A DNA stretch of 64,000 nucleotides from Nitrosomonadales bacterium (GTDB lineage: Bacteria; Pseudomonadota; Gammaproteobacteria; Burkholderiales; Gallionellaceae): positions 248,001-312,000 of the forward strand of contig JACRME010000004.1 in the NCBI GenBank assembly GCA_016235045.1. The letters are read 5' to 3'. The position numbers and the translations under genes were made by a program. The notes below the pieces were generated by a model, which was not told the DNA's origin, did no database searches, and worked only from the letters and a program-made list of their open reading frames with translations. Each line of letters begins with the position of its first letter. Within the stretch, counting starts at the first letter, position 1. This document shows, piece after piece, positions 1 through 6,652 of this stretch.

Positions 1-554
1 CGGGCGCGAAAATCTTCCAACGTTTTTTCCACGTTGGGCGCAAAACTAAACAGGGATTTTACGTCTCCGGTTTGCTCCAATTCCCCCCGCAACTCGTTAG
101 CCGTGCTTTGGCGTCCATACAAGCTGTGATGGATTTTGGAATAAAAGAAACGTCCGAATGTGCCGCTGCCCGATACCAGCAGCATGCACAGCATTGCCAC
201 CGCCGCGTTCGGCGAACCGATGGGATGGATGTACGGGATATAGACGTGGTAGGTGGAGTGGAAAATAATGGTCAGCGGCCCCAGAATTCCCAGCACCATA
301 TGCCACTTGAACCAGCTCGGCAGAAAACCGAAGTTTTCGAAGAACTTGACCCGCTTGCGCAACGGGTAAAGCAGCAGTGTCAGCATCATCAGGCCGCCGG
401 CCAACCCGAGGTTGTAACCCAGATCGAAAAGCTGCTCGCCCGGCTTGTATAACGTTTGCGGATAAAGCACCGGATATGCCGCAAGGGTAATAACCGCGAC
501 GATGCCGATAAACACCAGCCAGTGCAAATGCTCAGATTGTGTTTTTGCGCTCAT
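1..554 (-). CDS. Haem-type membrane protein, partial (C-terminus off window)
   Basis: The reading frame starts at an ATG at 552-554 and runs left off the window, so only about 184 residues are visible. At least four hydrophobic segments are seen, near residues 13-30, 45-62, 80-100 and 112-130. Histidines lie where b-type haem ligands sit in ferric-reductase-like proteins: one in WFKWHMVLG and two in IIFHSTYH. A basic stretch GRFFYSKIHHSLYG follows the last visible helix. It is divergent from a ferredoxin/FAD oxidoreductase 400 bp away, which suggests the two form a membrane electron-transfer module. The haem role and the substrate are inference; the family is not firmly recognised. Confidence 0.6.
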   Translation of the reverse strand, partial: MSAKTQSEHLHWLVFIGIVAVITLAAYPVLYPQTLYKPGEQLFDLGYNLGLAGGLMMLTLLLYPLRKRVKFFENFGFLPSWFKWHMVLGILGPLTIIFHSTYHVYIPYIHPIGSPNAAVAMLCMLLVSGSGTFGRFFYSKIHHSLYGRQSTANELRGELEQTGDVKSLFSFAPNVEKTLEDFRA

Positions 555-954
555 CAGTCTCTTCAAAACATCTTTATATTCAGCCCCATTCGGGCGGCGC
601 CGATTGTAACTGCAAATTTATCGCCTACAAAACAAAGCCGGCCCGATTCTGGCGTTTTTCATTATTTTCTTTCCGATCATTAAAAGCAGAGGCCATACGA
701 CGCTGGAAATTTCACAGAGTTTTGACATTACAAAAAAAATCGGGCGCAAACCTGACATTAGCTGACATTCGCCGGGGGGCCGTGTCCATTGCAGAGTATT
801 CTCCAAAACTTAAGGATTGCTTAATTGGCCGGTTGAACTGGAATCAACATTAATTGTCACAGCATTGGTCTCGACATAGAATGCCCTCCTTCAACAATGG
901 CATTAAGCGGGCGAAATTCCGGCCAATCCAAATATCCCAACACTCCCGACGCTC
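555..954. promoter_or_regulatory. Divergent intergenic region with TGACATT direct repeats
   Basis: This 400 bp gap separates two divergent genes and holds no convincing reading frame. TGACATT occurs three times in the same orientation, at 723-729, 753-759 and 763-769, spaced 30 and 10 bp, so the copies lie on one face of the helix. The first is part of a TTGACA that could serve as a -35 box. The region probably carries both promoters and a shared regulator site; this is inference from spacing only. Confidence 0.35.
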
Positions 955-2250
955 ATGAATATTGAATCTTTTGCTATCTACCTGGCACCGCTTGCATTGA
1001 TCGTTTTCTTTTATCTTCGCGGTCGGCATAAAAAAGAATCTTCCTCCATTGAGGTACTCAACGAGGCCATCGAAGCGGGACTGACCGAACCCTCCTCCTT
1101 GCACCCCGAAATCAACCCCAATATCTGCATGGGTGCAGGTAGCTGCATCACCGCCTGCCCGGAAGAAGCGATCGGCATGATCAAAGGCAAGGCAGTGCTG
1201 ATCAACCCGACCCATTGCATCGGCCACGGCGCGTGCGCCACCGCCTGCCCGCACGACGCGATCAAGCTGGTTTTCGGTACCTCGAAACGCGGCATGGACA
1301 TCCCGCAAGTCAATCCCAACTTTGAAACGAATGTGCCCGGCCTCTACATCGCGGGCGAACTCGGTGGCATGGGATTGATCCGCAAAGCGGCGACGCAAGG
1401 CAGCCAGGCGATAGATCACATCGCCAAACTCAAGGGCAGCAGAAACCCCTACGATGTTGTCATCGTCGGCACGGGCCCGGCCGGATTGGCCGCGACGCTT
1501 GGCGCAATCGAGCACAAGTTGCGCTATGTCACCGTCGAGCAGGAAAGTTCGCTAGGCGGCTGCATCTTCCAGTATCCGCGCAACAAGGTCGTCATGACGG
1601 CCCCGGTGAAACTTCCCGTCGTCGGAAAAATGCAATTCAAGGAGGTCAGCAAGGAAAAGCTGCTTGAATTCTGGCACGGGATCATCATCAAGGCCGGAAT
1701 GAAGCTGAATTACAACGAACGCATGGAGAACGTCACCAAAACCGACAAGGGCTTTATCGTCAAGACCAGCAAAGGTTCCTACGAAACCCGCGCAGTGCTG
1801 CTCGCCATCGGACGCCGCGGCACACCGCGCAAATTGGGAGTTCCCGGCGAAGATCTGCCGAAAGTGGTGTACCGCCTGATCGAACCCGAACAATACAAGA
1901 ATATGCATGTCCTGGTGGTAGGCGGCGGCGACAGCGCCCTGGAAGCCGCCATGGCCATCGCCGAGCAACCCGGCACCACCGTTACGCTTTCCTACCGCAG
2001 CGATGCTTTCGGCCGCGGCAAACCCAAGAATCGCGAGCGCCTGAAGGAAATGTCGGACCGGAGGATGCTCACCGTGCGCCTGAAATCGAACGTGAAACTG
2101 GTCGAGAAAGACAAGGTTGTACTGGAGCAGGATGGCCAGAAAATCGAAATTCCCAACGACGGAATCATCGTTTGCGCCGGAGGTATCCTGCCGACGCCGT
2201 TCCTCAAAGAGATCGGGGTGATCGTCGAAGCCAAGTTTGGCACTGCATAA
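955..2250 (+). CDS. Membrane-anchored 2[4Fe-4S] ferredoxin fused to FAD/NAD(P) oxidoreductase
   Basis: A 431-residue fusion protein. Residues 5-22 form one membrane anchor. Residues 50-105 hold two ferredoxin-type [4Fe-4S] clusters, CMGAGSCITACP and CIGHGACATACP. The rest is a pyridine nucleotide-disulfide oxidoreductase fold: FAD site VVIVGTGPAGLAA near residue 170 and NAD(P) site VLVVGGGDSALEAA near 320. There is no CxxC redox disulfide of thioredoxin reductase, so it resembles the YpdA-like branch. It should pass electrons between NAD(P)H and a ferredoxin or quinone partner at the inner membrane. The divergent haem-type membrane protein is the obvious partner. A strong terminator follows. 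Direction of electron flow is unknown. Confidence 0.8.
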   Translation: MNIESFAIYLAPLALIVFFYLRGRHKKESSSIEVLNEAIEAGLTEPSSLHPEINPNICMGAGSCITACPEEAIGMIKGKAVLINPTHCIGHGACATACPHDAIKLVFGTSKRGMDIPQVNPNFETNVPGLYIAGELGGMGLIRKAATQGSQAIDHIAKLKGSRNPYDVVIVGTGPAGLAATLGAIEHKLRYVTVEQESSLGGCIFQYPRNKVVMTAPVKLPVVGKMQFKEVSKEKLLEFWHGIIIKAGMKLNYNERMENVTKTDKGFIVKTSKGSYETRAVLLAIGRRGTPRKLGVPGEDLPKVVYRLIEPEQYKNMHVLVVGGGDSALEAAMAIAEQPGTTVTLSYRSDAFGRGKPKNRERLKEMSDRRMLTVRLKSNVKLVEKDKVVLEQDGQKIEIPNDGIIVCAGGILPTPFLKEIGVIVEAKFGTA

Positions 2251-2270
2251 AGCAAACAGGAAAACAATAA

Positions 2271-2297
2271 AGGCTTGCAGCGATGCAAGCCTTTTTT
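2271..2297 (+). terminator. Rho-independent terminator after the oxidoreductase
   Basis: AGGCTTGCA (2271-2279), loop GCGA and TGCAAGCCT (2284-2292) form a perfect 9-bp stem followed by a T run. It lies 20 bp after the stop codon at 2250, just outside the integrative element. Confidence 0.9.
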
Positions 2298-2304
2298 ATT
2301 TTTT

Positions 2305-2319
2305 ATTGGTGCGCTTGTC
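2305..2319 (-). repeat. Degenerate att copy of the tRNA-Thr 3' end (distal end)
   Basis: ATTGGTGCGCTTGTC matches the tRNA-Thr 3' end ATTGGTGCCGCTTGTC at 8200-8215 in the same orientation, with one base deleted. A short further match (ATTC) lies two mismatches beyond. Position and orientation are what integration at a tRNA 3' end predicts. The lost base suggests an old, decaying site. Confidence 0.6.
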
Positions 2320-2382
2320 TCATTCACATTGATTGCGCCAAGCCTTGCCCCTGCTTGATCTTGGCAAGTTTTATTTGATATG

Positions 2383-2401
2383 TACCCCCAAATATACCCC
2401 C
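2383..2401. promoter_or_regulatory. Integrase arm-type sites, distal end
   Basis: Two copies of TACCCCC, at 2383-2389 and 2395-2401, are 12 bp apart. They are in the opposite orientation to most of the GGGGGTA copies next to the integrase. Paired motifs at both ends of the element fit arm-type binding sites of P4-like integrases; this function is inferred. Confidence 0.5.
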
Positions 2402-2508
2402 CAAGCACCCTGCATCAAGTCGCCGATATTTCGTTACCATTGCCTCTCCGCGACATTAGCGACAGATGTGTTGCCATAGCAACGCCTACTCAATCCAAGG
2501 GGGACGCA

Positions 2509-2985
2509 ATGCAATTTGAAAGCCAGCAAAAAAGAAATATTCTGATTTCTGCGGCCTTAAGTCTTGTTCCAGACGTTCTGATCTCAATTGCCATCGCATG
2601 GCTATCTGACGAGGGCGTGCCAGTATTTTTCGTCGCCCTTCTCGGCCTGCAAGTGCTTTATTTCGCCCTGTGGGCAAAGAACTCAATTTGGTCTTGGCTT
2701 TATTTCCAGATCAGGGGGCGAGAACAGGCAGTCAAACACATGACCAACTATTTATGGCAAAACGATTATCCCGAGCCAAAAGACTATGAGAAATCAGTCG
2801 AATCGTATCTTGTGGATATTGTTGCAGATGATAACCAGCCAACAGAACTCAGAATGAAAGCAGCAGGCAGTTTAGCTGAATTGGAATTCATGCGAGCTAG
2901 AGGTTTGTTTCAAGACCTTTTGCGAATCACAATGGCATATGAAACGGCTTTGGAAAATCACAAGCGAGCTTTTTCACACGCCTAG
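2509..2985 (+). CDS. Hypothetical two-helix membrane protein
   Basis: A 158-residue protein of unknown function and the only plus-strand gene of the element. The ATG at 2509 is chosen over an upstream in-frame start because AAGGGGG lies 6 bp before it, the same type of site seen before other genes of this element. Residues 11-33 and 37-57 look like membrane helices separated by a short loop. The C-terminal 90 residues are charged and probably cytosolic. Codon use is more AT-rich than in the host genes, in keeping with acquired DNA. It ends tail to tail with the minus-strand gene that follows, overlapping by 4 bp. Confidence 0.6.
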   Translation: MQFESQQKRNILISAALSLVPDVLISIAIAWLSDEGVPVFFVALLGLQVLYFALWAKNSIWSWLYFQIRGREQAVKHMTNYLWQNDYPEPKDYEKSVESYLVDIVADDNQPTELRMKAAGSLAELEFMRARGLFQDLLRITMAYETALENHKRAFSHA

Positions 2986-3191
2986 CACCTGCCGAGAATT
3001 GATCGTTGCTCACGCAACAGCGCCGCCATATCGCGCAGCATAGCGCGCAACCCGCCCTTGTAAGCGTTCCGTGACGATACCGCCCTGCCTTCCGGTGTAC
3101 GCGCCCCCGTTGATCTAGTCCACGGCTTCCACTGCCTGATTTTCTCTGATTGCTGCGCCCGTTGTGTGTGCGTCCAGTGTCTCGCCGCCAT
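2982..3191 (-). CDS. Small conserved basic protein of integrative elements
   Basis: A 69-residue basic protein with a central STGARTPEGRAVSSRNAYKG stretch. I recall this type of motif (GARTPEGKA..SRNA.KGG) from short proteins in proteobacterial islands; the function is unknown. Its first 77 bp overlap the 3' end of the preceding minus-strand gene in another frame, so translation may be coupled. The many Arg and Lys residues would suit nucleic-acid binding, which is only a guess. The start at 3189-3191 gives the expected MAARHWT opening. Confidence 0.5.
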   Translation of the reverse strand: MAARHWTHTQRAQQSEKIRQWKPWTRSTGARTPEGRAVSSRNAYKGGLRAMLRDMAALLREQRSILGRC

Positions 3192-3723
3192 GCTGCACCT
3201 CTATTAGTTCGTTTTGCTGAATTATATTTTTCTCCGCGCGCGTATCTGGTACGGGTGTGCCGTTGTTCACTTGCTGGTTGCCGTTGCCTTGATTGATATT
3301 GGCTTGCTTAGCAAACACCACTGGCGGGTTCTTGATTGTCGCCAATGTTTCCAGCGTCATGCGGCTTTGATTCTGCGCCTTCAATGCAAGGCGCAAAAAG
3401 GTTTCATAGTTCTTCACATACTCCTGATTGACTGCCCGCCTTGCCAGGCTCACAAAGATGGATTGCAGGGCATTGGCCTGTCCGACCAGCATTGATTCGC
3501 AGTAGTGCAAATCGCCATTCTCCACCTTGTCGAATTGTGTGCGTAGCTCATCAATCAACACGTTAATGTCTGCCTCGCCAAATGCGCCTTTGCTAAATGC
3601 TTCAACAACTGCCGCGCCGTTTGCGCTGGGTTTTAATGCCAGCTTTGAGACAAGCTCCGTCCTTTCCTTGGCGGACATTGCTGGTGGCTTTGCTTCGGTC
3701 TTTGCTGTTTTCTTCGTTGCCAT
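3115..3723 (-). CDS. Conserved hypothetical protein of integrative elements
   Basis: A 202-residue soluble protein. The ATG at 3723 is preferred to one 18 bp upstream because GGAAGG lies 6 bp before it. The N-terminus is Lys/Ala-rich, the middle (about residues 25-125) is helical, and the C-terminus is polar with an Asn/Gln-rich stretch, INQGNGNQQVNNGTPVP. I recall similar proteins beside P4-type integrases in betaproteobacteria, none with a known role. The iteron-like palindrome array begins about 50 bp upstream, so transcription may be controlled from it. The small basic gene at 2982-3191 overlaps its 3' end. Confidence 0.6.
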   Translation of the reverse strand: MATKKTAKTEAKPPAMSAKERTELVSKLALKPSANGAAVVEAFSKGAFGEADINVLIDELRTQFDKVENGDLHYCESMLVGQANALQSIFVSLARRAVNQEYVKNYETFLRLALKAQNQSRMTLETLATIKNPPVVFAKQANINQGNGNQQVNNGTPVPDTRAEKNIIQQNELIEVQHGGETLDAHTTGAAIRENQAVEAVD

Positions 3724-3774
3724 GTTTAACCTTCCCTGCAAGATGCAGTGTATAGATGGTAATTCTAGATAGGT

Positions 3775-3911
3775 ATGCAGCTAGTGCATCAGCGCCAGTT
3801 TGAAAAGTTCCGCTAGTGATGCAGCCAGTGCATCAGTGAGGAATTTACCCTTCGCCCTCTAGTGCAGCCACTGCATCAGTTAGCGCACCTGTGATGCTGC
3901 CAGTGCATTAA
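3775..3911. repeat. Iteron-like array of four palindromic 18-bp repeats
   Basis: Four related copies of ATGCAGCNAGTGCATCAG lie at 3775-3792, 3819-3836, 3862-3879 and 3894-3911. Start-to-start spacing is 44, 43 and 32 bp, close to four, four and three helical turns. Each copy has a TGCA-N6-TGCA-like dyad core. The array sits between two divergence-free genes, and the last copy is inside the 3' end of the winged-helix-like gene. Phased iterons are typical of replication origins or cooperative operators; which applies is not shown. Confidence 0.65.
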
Positions 3912-4353
3912 GGGGTGCGTTTTTATCAACCACCTTCAGCACTGGTCGCGGGTCTTTCAACCTGTACGCACCGCGCGGGAATGACTGCGCACTAATATCC
4001 AGTTTCCCGCCGCAATCATCCATCGCATACCATGTCACCGCGTACAAGCTCGCCTTGCTGGGGCGCGAACCTGTGCGCGTTTCCACGATCAAGCCCGCCT
4101 CTATCAATTCCAGCTTTGCCTTATGCAGCGTGTGCGTGGATTTCCACCCGCGCAACTTCATCATGCTATAGGCCGCGCACAGGTCGCCGTTATTGTCGCC
4201 GCGATACTGCGCCACCAGATCAAACAGCAACATCCGTGCATGGGAACTCACGCCCAGATAAGCCGCCCCATTCAACACACTCAACGGCAGCGTGATAAAC
4301 GTGCCCCCGTCGCGCTTGTCCGCCGCGTTCTTGTATCGGTTCTTTTTTGCCAT
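3880..4353 (-). CDS. Winged-helix-like DNA-binding protein, possible replication initiator
   Basis: A 157-residue protein starting MAKKNRYKN. Residues 17-110 read like a winged helix-turn-helix: hydrophobic helices alternate with polar turns, followed by ELIEAGLIVETRTGS..SKASLYAVTW, which has the shape of a wing of the kind found in plasmid replication and regulatory proteins. The C-terminus is basic and low-complexity. Its stop codon abuts iteron-like copy 3, and copy 4 lies within its coding end, so it may act on the array. No exact family is recognised. It begins 3 bp after the 47-residue gene and belongs to the alpA operon. Confidence 0.55.
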   Translation of the reverse strand: MAKKNRYKNAADKRDGGTFITLPLSVLNGAAYLGVSSHARMLLFDLVAQYRGDNNGDLCAAYSMMKLRGWKSTHTLHKAKLELIEAGLIVETRTGSRPSKASLYAVTWYAMDDCGGKLDISAQSFPRGAYRLKDPRPVLKVVDKNAPLNALAASQVR

Positions 4354-4356
4354 TGC

Positions 4357-4500
4357 TCAACCATCCGCAAGGCGCGACAGGAACAGATACAAGCCCCATG
4401 CTTCGACTATTGAGAGCGCGGCTATATCAGCTCCTATGCCAAGGTGTGAAAACCGCACAGAGAGGTATTGCAGGCGATCCAGCCAGCCCAGGTTATGCAT
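4357..4500 (-). CDS. 47-residue conserved small protein
   Basis: A short frame opening MHNLGWLDRLQYLSVRF and ending FLSRLADG. Its ATG overlaps the terminal codons of the broken HTH gene and its stop lies 3 bp before the next start, a tight operon arrangement. The pattern of an amphipathic N-terminal helix followed by an ALSIVEAWGLYLFLSRL helix resembles short proteins I recall from similar islands. Function unknown. It may associate with a membrane or with a partner protein. Confidence 0.5.
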   Translation of the reverse strand: MHNLGWLDRLQYLSVRFSHLGIGADIAALSIVEAWGLYLFLSRLADG

Positions 4501-4739
4501 CGGACACCTCGCGCGGCTTCAAGACATAAAGCGCGACTCGGTGCACCTTGCCGCAATCAGTTTGCCGATCAATCCAAACGGTTTCGATCTCGCTGCCGCG
4601 CCGCTACAGTGTCAATCGGGGCGACTTTCAATCGCTCAAGCAGCCTTTGCCGCTGTGCGTGCGCACTGTTAGAATTGTCGCATGGTGTTGTTGAGGGCGT
4701 GCCGCTCCGAGGTGCGCCCTTGTTGTTCGTGGTGTCCAT
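4493..4739 (-). pseudogene. Frameshifted small HTH-type protein gene
   Basis: Frame 1 starts at ATG 4739 after an AAGGGGG site and encodes ...RQRLLERLKVAPIDTVAARQ before stopping early. A second frame resumes with EIETVWIDRQTDCGKVHRVA and ends at 4493. As I recall the family, the two halves are normally joined by about 17 residues that include an LD.MHPAARV..L-type helix. The gene therefore seems to have lost roughly 50 bp out of frame near 4582-4600. It lies between alpA and the 47-residue gene, and the downstream genes stay intact and tightly spaced. Confidence 0.6.
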
Positions 4740-4748
4740 GTCGCCCCC

Positions 4749-4973
4749 TTACTTTGAGGGCTGCGATGCAGCGATGCGGGATTGCGCCCAAGCCTCTACG
4801 TCCGCCGCGTTCCATGCAGTGCAGTTTTCAGATAATTTGATTGGTTTCGGGAATGTCCCCGCCTTTGTCCATGCCCAGATGCTTGAACCGGACACATTCA
4901 GGCGCGCTTTCAATTGCGGCAGTCGGTAAAACTGCGCGGGGTGAGGTGTGGTTTGTTGCATTGCGTTACCCAT
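4749..4973 (-). CDS. alpA: AlpA-family transcriptional regulator
   Basis: A 74-residue protein of MerR-like excisionase type. Residues 15-60 contain the typical AlpA core FYRLPQLKARLNVSGSSIWA followed by FPKPIKLSENCTAWNAADVEAW, in which a short HTH precedes a wing. AlpA proteins control integrase or excision genes of P4-like elements. It heads the minus-strand operon that runs to 2982, and its stop codon overlaps the ribosome site of the next (broken) gene. AGGA lies 8 bp before the start. A 6-6-6 palindrome at 5001-5018 lies between the likely -10 box and the start and may be its own operator. Confidence 0.85.
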   Translation of the reverse strand: MGNAMQQTTPHPAQFYRLPQLKARLNVSGSSIWAWTKAGTFPKPIKLSENCTAWNAADVEAWAQSRIAASQPSK

Positions 4974-5000
4974 GTTTGTTTTCCTTTACTCTGGAATACA

Positions 5001-5036
5001 CAAGGCGAGATTGCCTTGCATGGGTATGGCATTGTA
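5001..5036 (-). promoter_or_regulatory. Candidate alpA promoter and operator
   Basis: Read on the minus strand, TACAAT (5031-5036) could be a -10 box. It is followed by the perfect inverted repeat CAAGGC-N6-GCCTTG at 5001-5018, 28 bp before the alpA start. A dyad in this position would suit autorepression. The -35 is weak. Confidence 0.4.
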
Positions 5037-5097
5037 GGCATAAAAAAACGCACTACCAGCCTACTATCAGGCATGGTGTGCAGGTTGCTGGGTGAGC

Positions 5098-5682
5098 TTA
5101 CGTTTTGCAAGCAGAAGGTATATTTTGCAGCTCTTTCTTGGCTTGGCCTACATATTCCGAAAGCTTGCGCACAGACAATTCAGGGAAGGAATCTTTGAGC
5201 CACTCACCCGCCTTCTCATTTGAAAGCTTCGGATGGTTTGGATATATATGCTCGCGCCAGTGGGCTTTGACTGCATCTTGCTTTGCGTAGGTTGGAATAT
5301 GACGAGTGATGGCGCCAAGTCTGGATAGCTCCTCCTTCGCTCTCTCAAAGGAATCTTCTTTGTCCGCATGAGTACAAAGGCGTAACGCCCCTTCGGCTGC
5401 TGCAAAATCCATTATCGCGCTACTGAAGTAGCCCGCGACCAATTCGTTCTCTCCAAGCTCGGTCATAAATGCAGCCCTTCTAATGCCATATCTTCTTACT
5501 TTTTCAGGTGAGTCGAATCTGTCTCTAAACCACTCCCACTTTTCTTCGGAGGACAAAGCCTGAAAGGCTGATAGATCATCACCTGAGTGGCATAGCTCAA
5601 ACTCGATATTTCCCTTTAGGGATTTGTGCCACGCCTCTAACACCGCCCGAATCTGATTTAATTCTTCTGCTGCCTTTGGCAT
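5098..5682 (-). CDS. Hypothetical protein of the integrative element
   Basis: A 194-residue soluble, highly charged and helix-rich protein of unknown family. AAGGGAG lies 5 bp before the ATG at 5682, supporting this start. No signal peptide, membrane segment or catalytic motif is evident. The 3' half (about residues 110-185) is rich in Lys, Glu and aromatic residues, with EHIYPNHPKLSNEKAGEWLK. Codon use is more AT-rich than in the host. Placed between the toxin-antitoxin-like pair and alpA, it is most likely accessory cargo. A defence or regulatory role cannot be excluded, but nothing in the sequence shows one. Confidence 0.55.
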   Translation of the reverse strand: MPKAAEELNQIRAVLEAWHKSLKGNIEFELCHSGDDLSAFQALSSEEKWEWFRDRFDSPEKVRRYGIRRAAFMTELGENELVAGYFSSAIMDFAAAEGALRLCTHADKEDSFERAKEELSRLGAITRHIPTYAKQDAVKAHWREHIYPNHPKLSNEKAGEWLKDSFPELSVRKLSEYVGQAKKELQNIPSACKT

Positions 5683-5752
5683 ACGCTCCCTTTCATGCCT
5701 CTCAAGTTGAATTCACGACAGAGGATAAGGGTTGACCGACCCTCGAAACTCG

Positions 5753-6199
5753 CTATGCGGCCAGCCGCGTTTTCCATTTGCCTTTGGTTTCTTCGGCGAT
5801 GATTCGATCACGGCCTTGTTGGTCTATTTCATTGATGCGTTTGATCGTGGCTTGGATCGGGGCGTTGCCGTTTTCGTGTTCGACATAAATAAGGCGTAGC
5901 AATCTGTCTGCCGTTTTGGGCAGGCGGCCTATTTTTTCCCACTTTGCGACAGCCTGATCGGTAACGCCCAGCAGTTCCCCAAGGCCGCGCTGAGACATGC
6001 CCATTTCCTTGCGCAGAAAGCGCACTTCCGCCCCGGTCAGGTGCGACTTGTTTGCCAAGGCTTGGGCGATGGCGCGGTGCAGGCCGTCCACGTCGCGGAT
6101 GGAAATACCTTCGCCATAGTTCGTTTTCCGGGCGGTGAAGCCGTTTGCCAGCCAGATATTGCGCAGGCCGCTTTCGGTGTAGTGATAAGCATTTTTCAT
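5753..6199 (-). CDS. HTH antitoxin-like protein (MqsA/HigA type)
   Basis: A 148-residue protein starting at ATG 6199. The N-terminal 50 residues (ESGLRNIWLANGF..RKTNYG.GISI) resemble the leader part of antitoxins paired with DUF4258 or MqsR-like partners. Residues 55-105 are an XRE-type helix-turn-helix, with LRKEMGMSQRGLGELLGVTD and QAVAKWEKIGRLP. The C-terminus is helical. It follows the DUF4258 gene by 14 bp, in toxin-first order as in mqsRA and higBA. It probably neutralises that partner and represses the operon through the palindrome at 6543-6561. The pairing is inferred from order and domains. Confidence 0.7.
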   Translation of the reverse strand: MKNAYHYTESGLRNIWLANGFTARKTNYGEGISIRDVDGLHRAIAQALANKSHLTGAEVRFLRKEMGMSQRGLGELLGVTDQAVAKWEKIGRLPKTADRLLRLIYVEHENGNAPIQATIKRINEIDQQGRDRIIAEETKGKWKTRLAA

Positions 6200-6213
6200 T
6201 TGGTTTTCCCCGT

Positions 6214-6528
6214 TCAGGCCATGACTGTTACGACCACGGCCAAGTCGCCGTCTTCCTGTTTTTCGATGGCGACCGCGACCTTGACCATGTCGCCCGCATA
6301 CTGGTGCACCAGCGTCGCTTTCCAATCGCCTTGGATGGTGAGGTGCGCGGGTTCGCAGATACGCCCCTTGCGCAGGCATTCCAGCACTTGCCGCAGGTTG
6401 ACCCGGCGTTGCACCATGCGCTGCTTGGCGTGGGGTGTCATGTACACGCGATGGCTATCCTTGGCGATGGCGCGCAGCCGTTTCAGGAAGCTGGCGTCGG
6501 AAAGCGGCAGTGTTCTTACAGAACCCAT
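6214..6528 (-). CDS. DUF4258 toxin-like protein (MqsR/RelE-like)
   Basis: A 104-residue protein with the DUF4258 signature TPHAKQRMVQRRVNLRQVLE near residues 31-50, followed by a beta-rich half (KATLVHQYAGDMVKVAVAIE). DUF4258 proteins are generally placed near MqsR/RelE-type mRNA interferases, and the basic HAKQRM segment is the conserved core. It is the first gene of a two-gene operon with the HTH protein. Toxicity and RNase activity are inferred from the family, not shown. A perfect palindrome lies 15 bp upstream of the start codon. Confidence 0.65.
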   Translation of the reverse strand: MGSVRTLPLSDASFLKRLRAIAKDSHRVYMTPHAKQRMVQRRVNLRQVLECLRKGRICEPAHLTIQGDWKATLVHQYAGDMVKVAVAIEKQEDGDLAVVVTVMA

Positions 6529-6542
6529 AAATACTAACTGAC

Positions 6543-6561
6543 ACCTATACAGTTTATAGGT
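6543..6561. promoter_or_regulatory. Palindromic operator of the toxin-antitoxin-like pair
   Basis: ACCTATA-CAGTT-TATAGGT is a perfect 7-5-7 inverted repeat, 15 bp upstream of the DUF4258 start. The ACCT...AGGT ends resemble MqsA-type operators. It overlaps the likely promoter, so autorepression by the HTH protein is expected. Confidence 0.6.
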
Positions 6562-6652
6562 ATGGGCAGGTAAGTCAATCCCCCGTGAAAACGTCCGCAG
6601 GATTGTATTGCGCAGTTAAATTGGATCGTGTTCATGTCGGTGTTGGGGCCGG

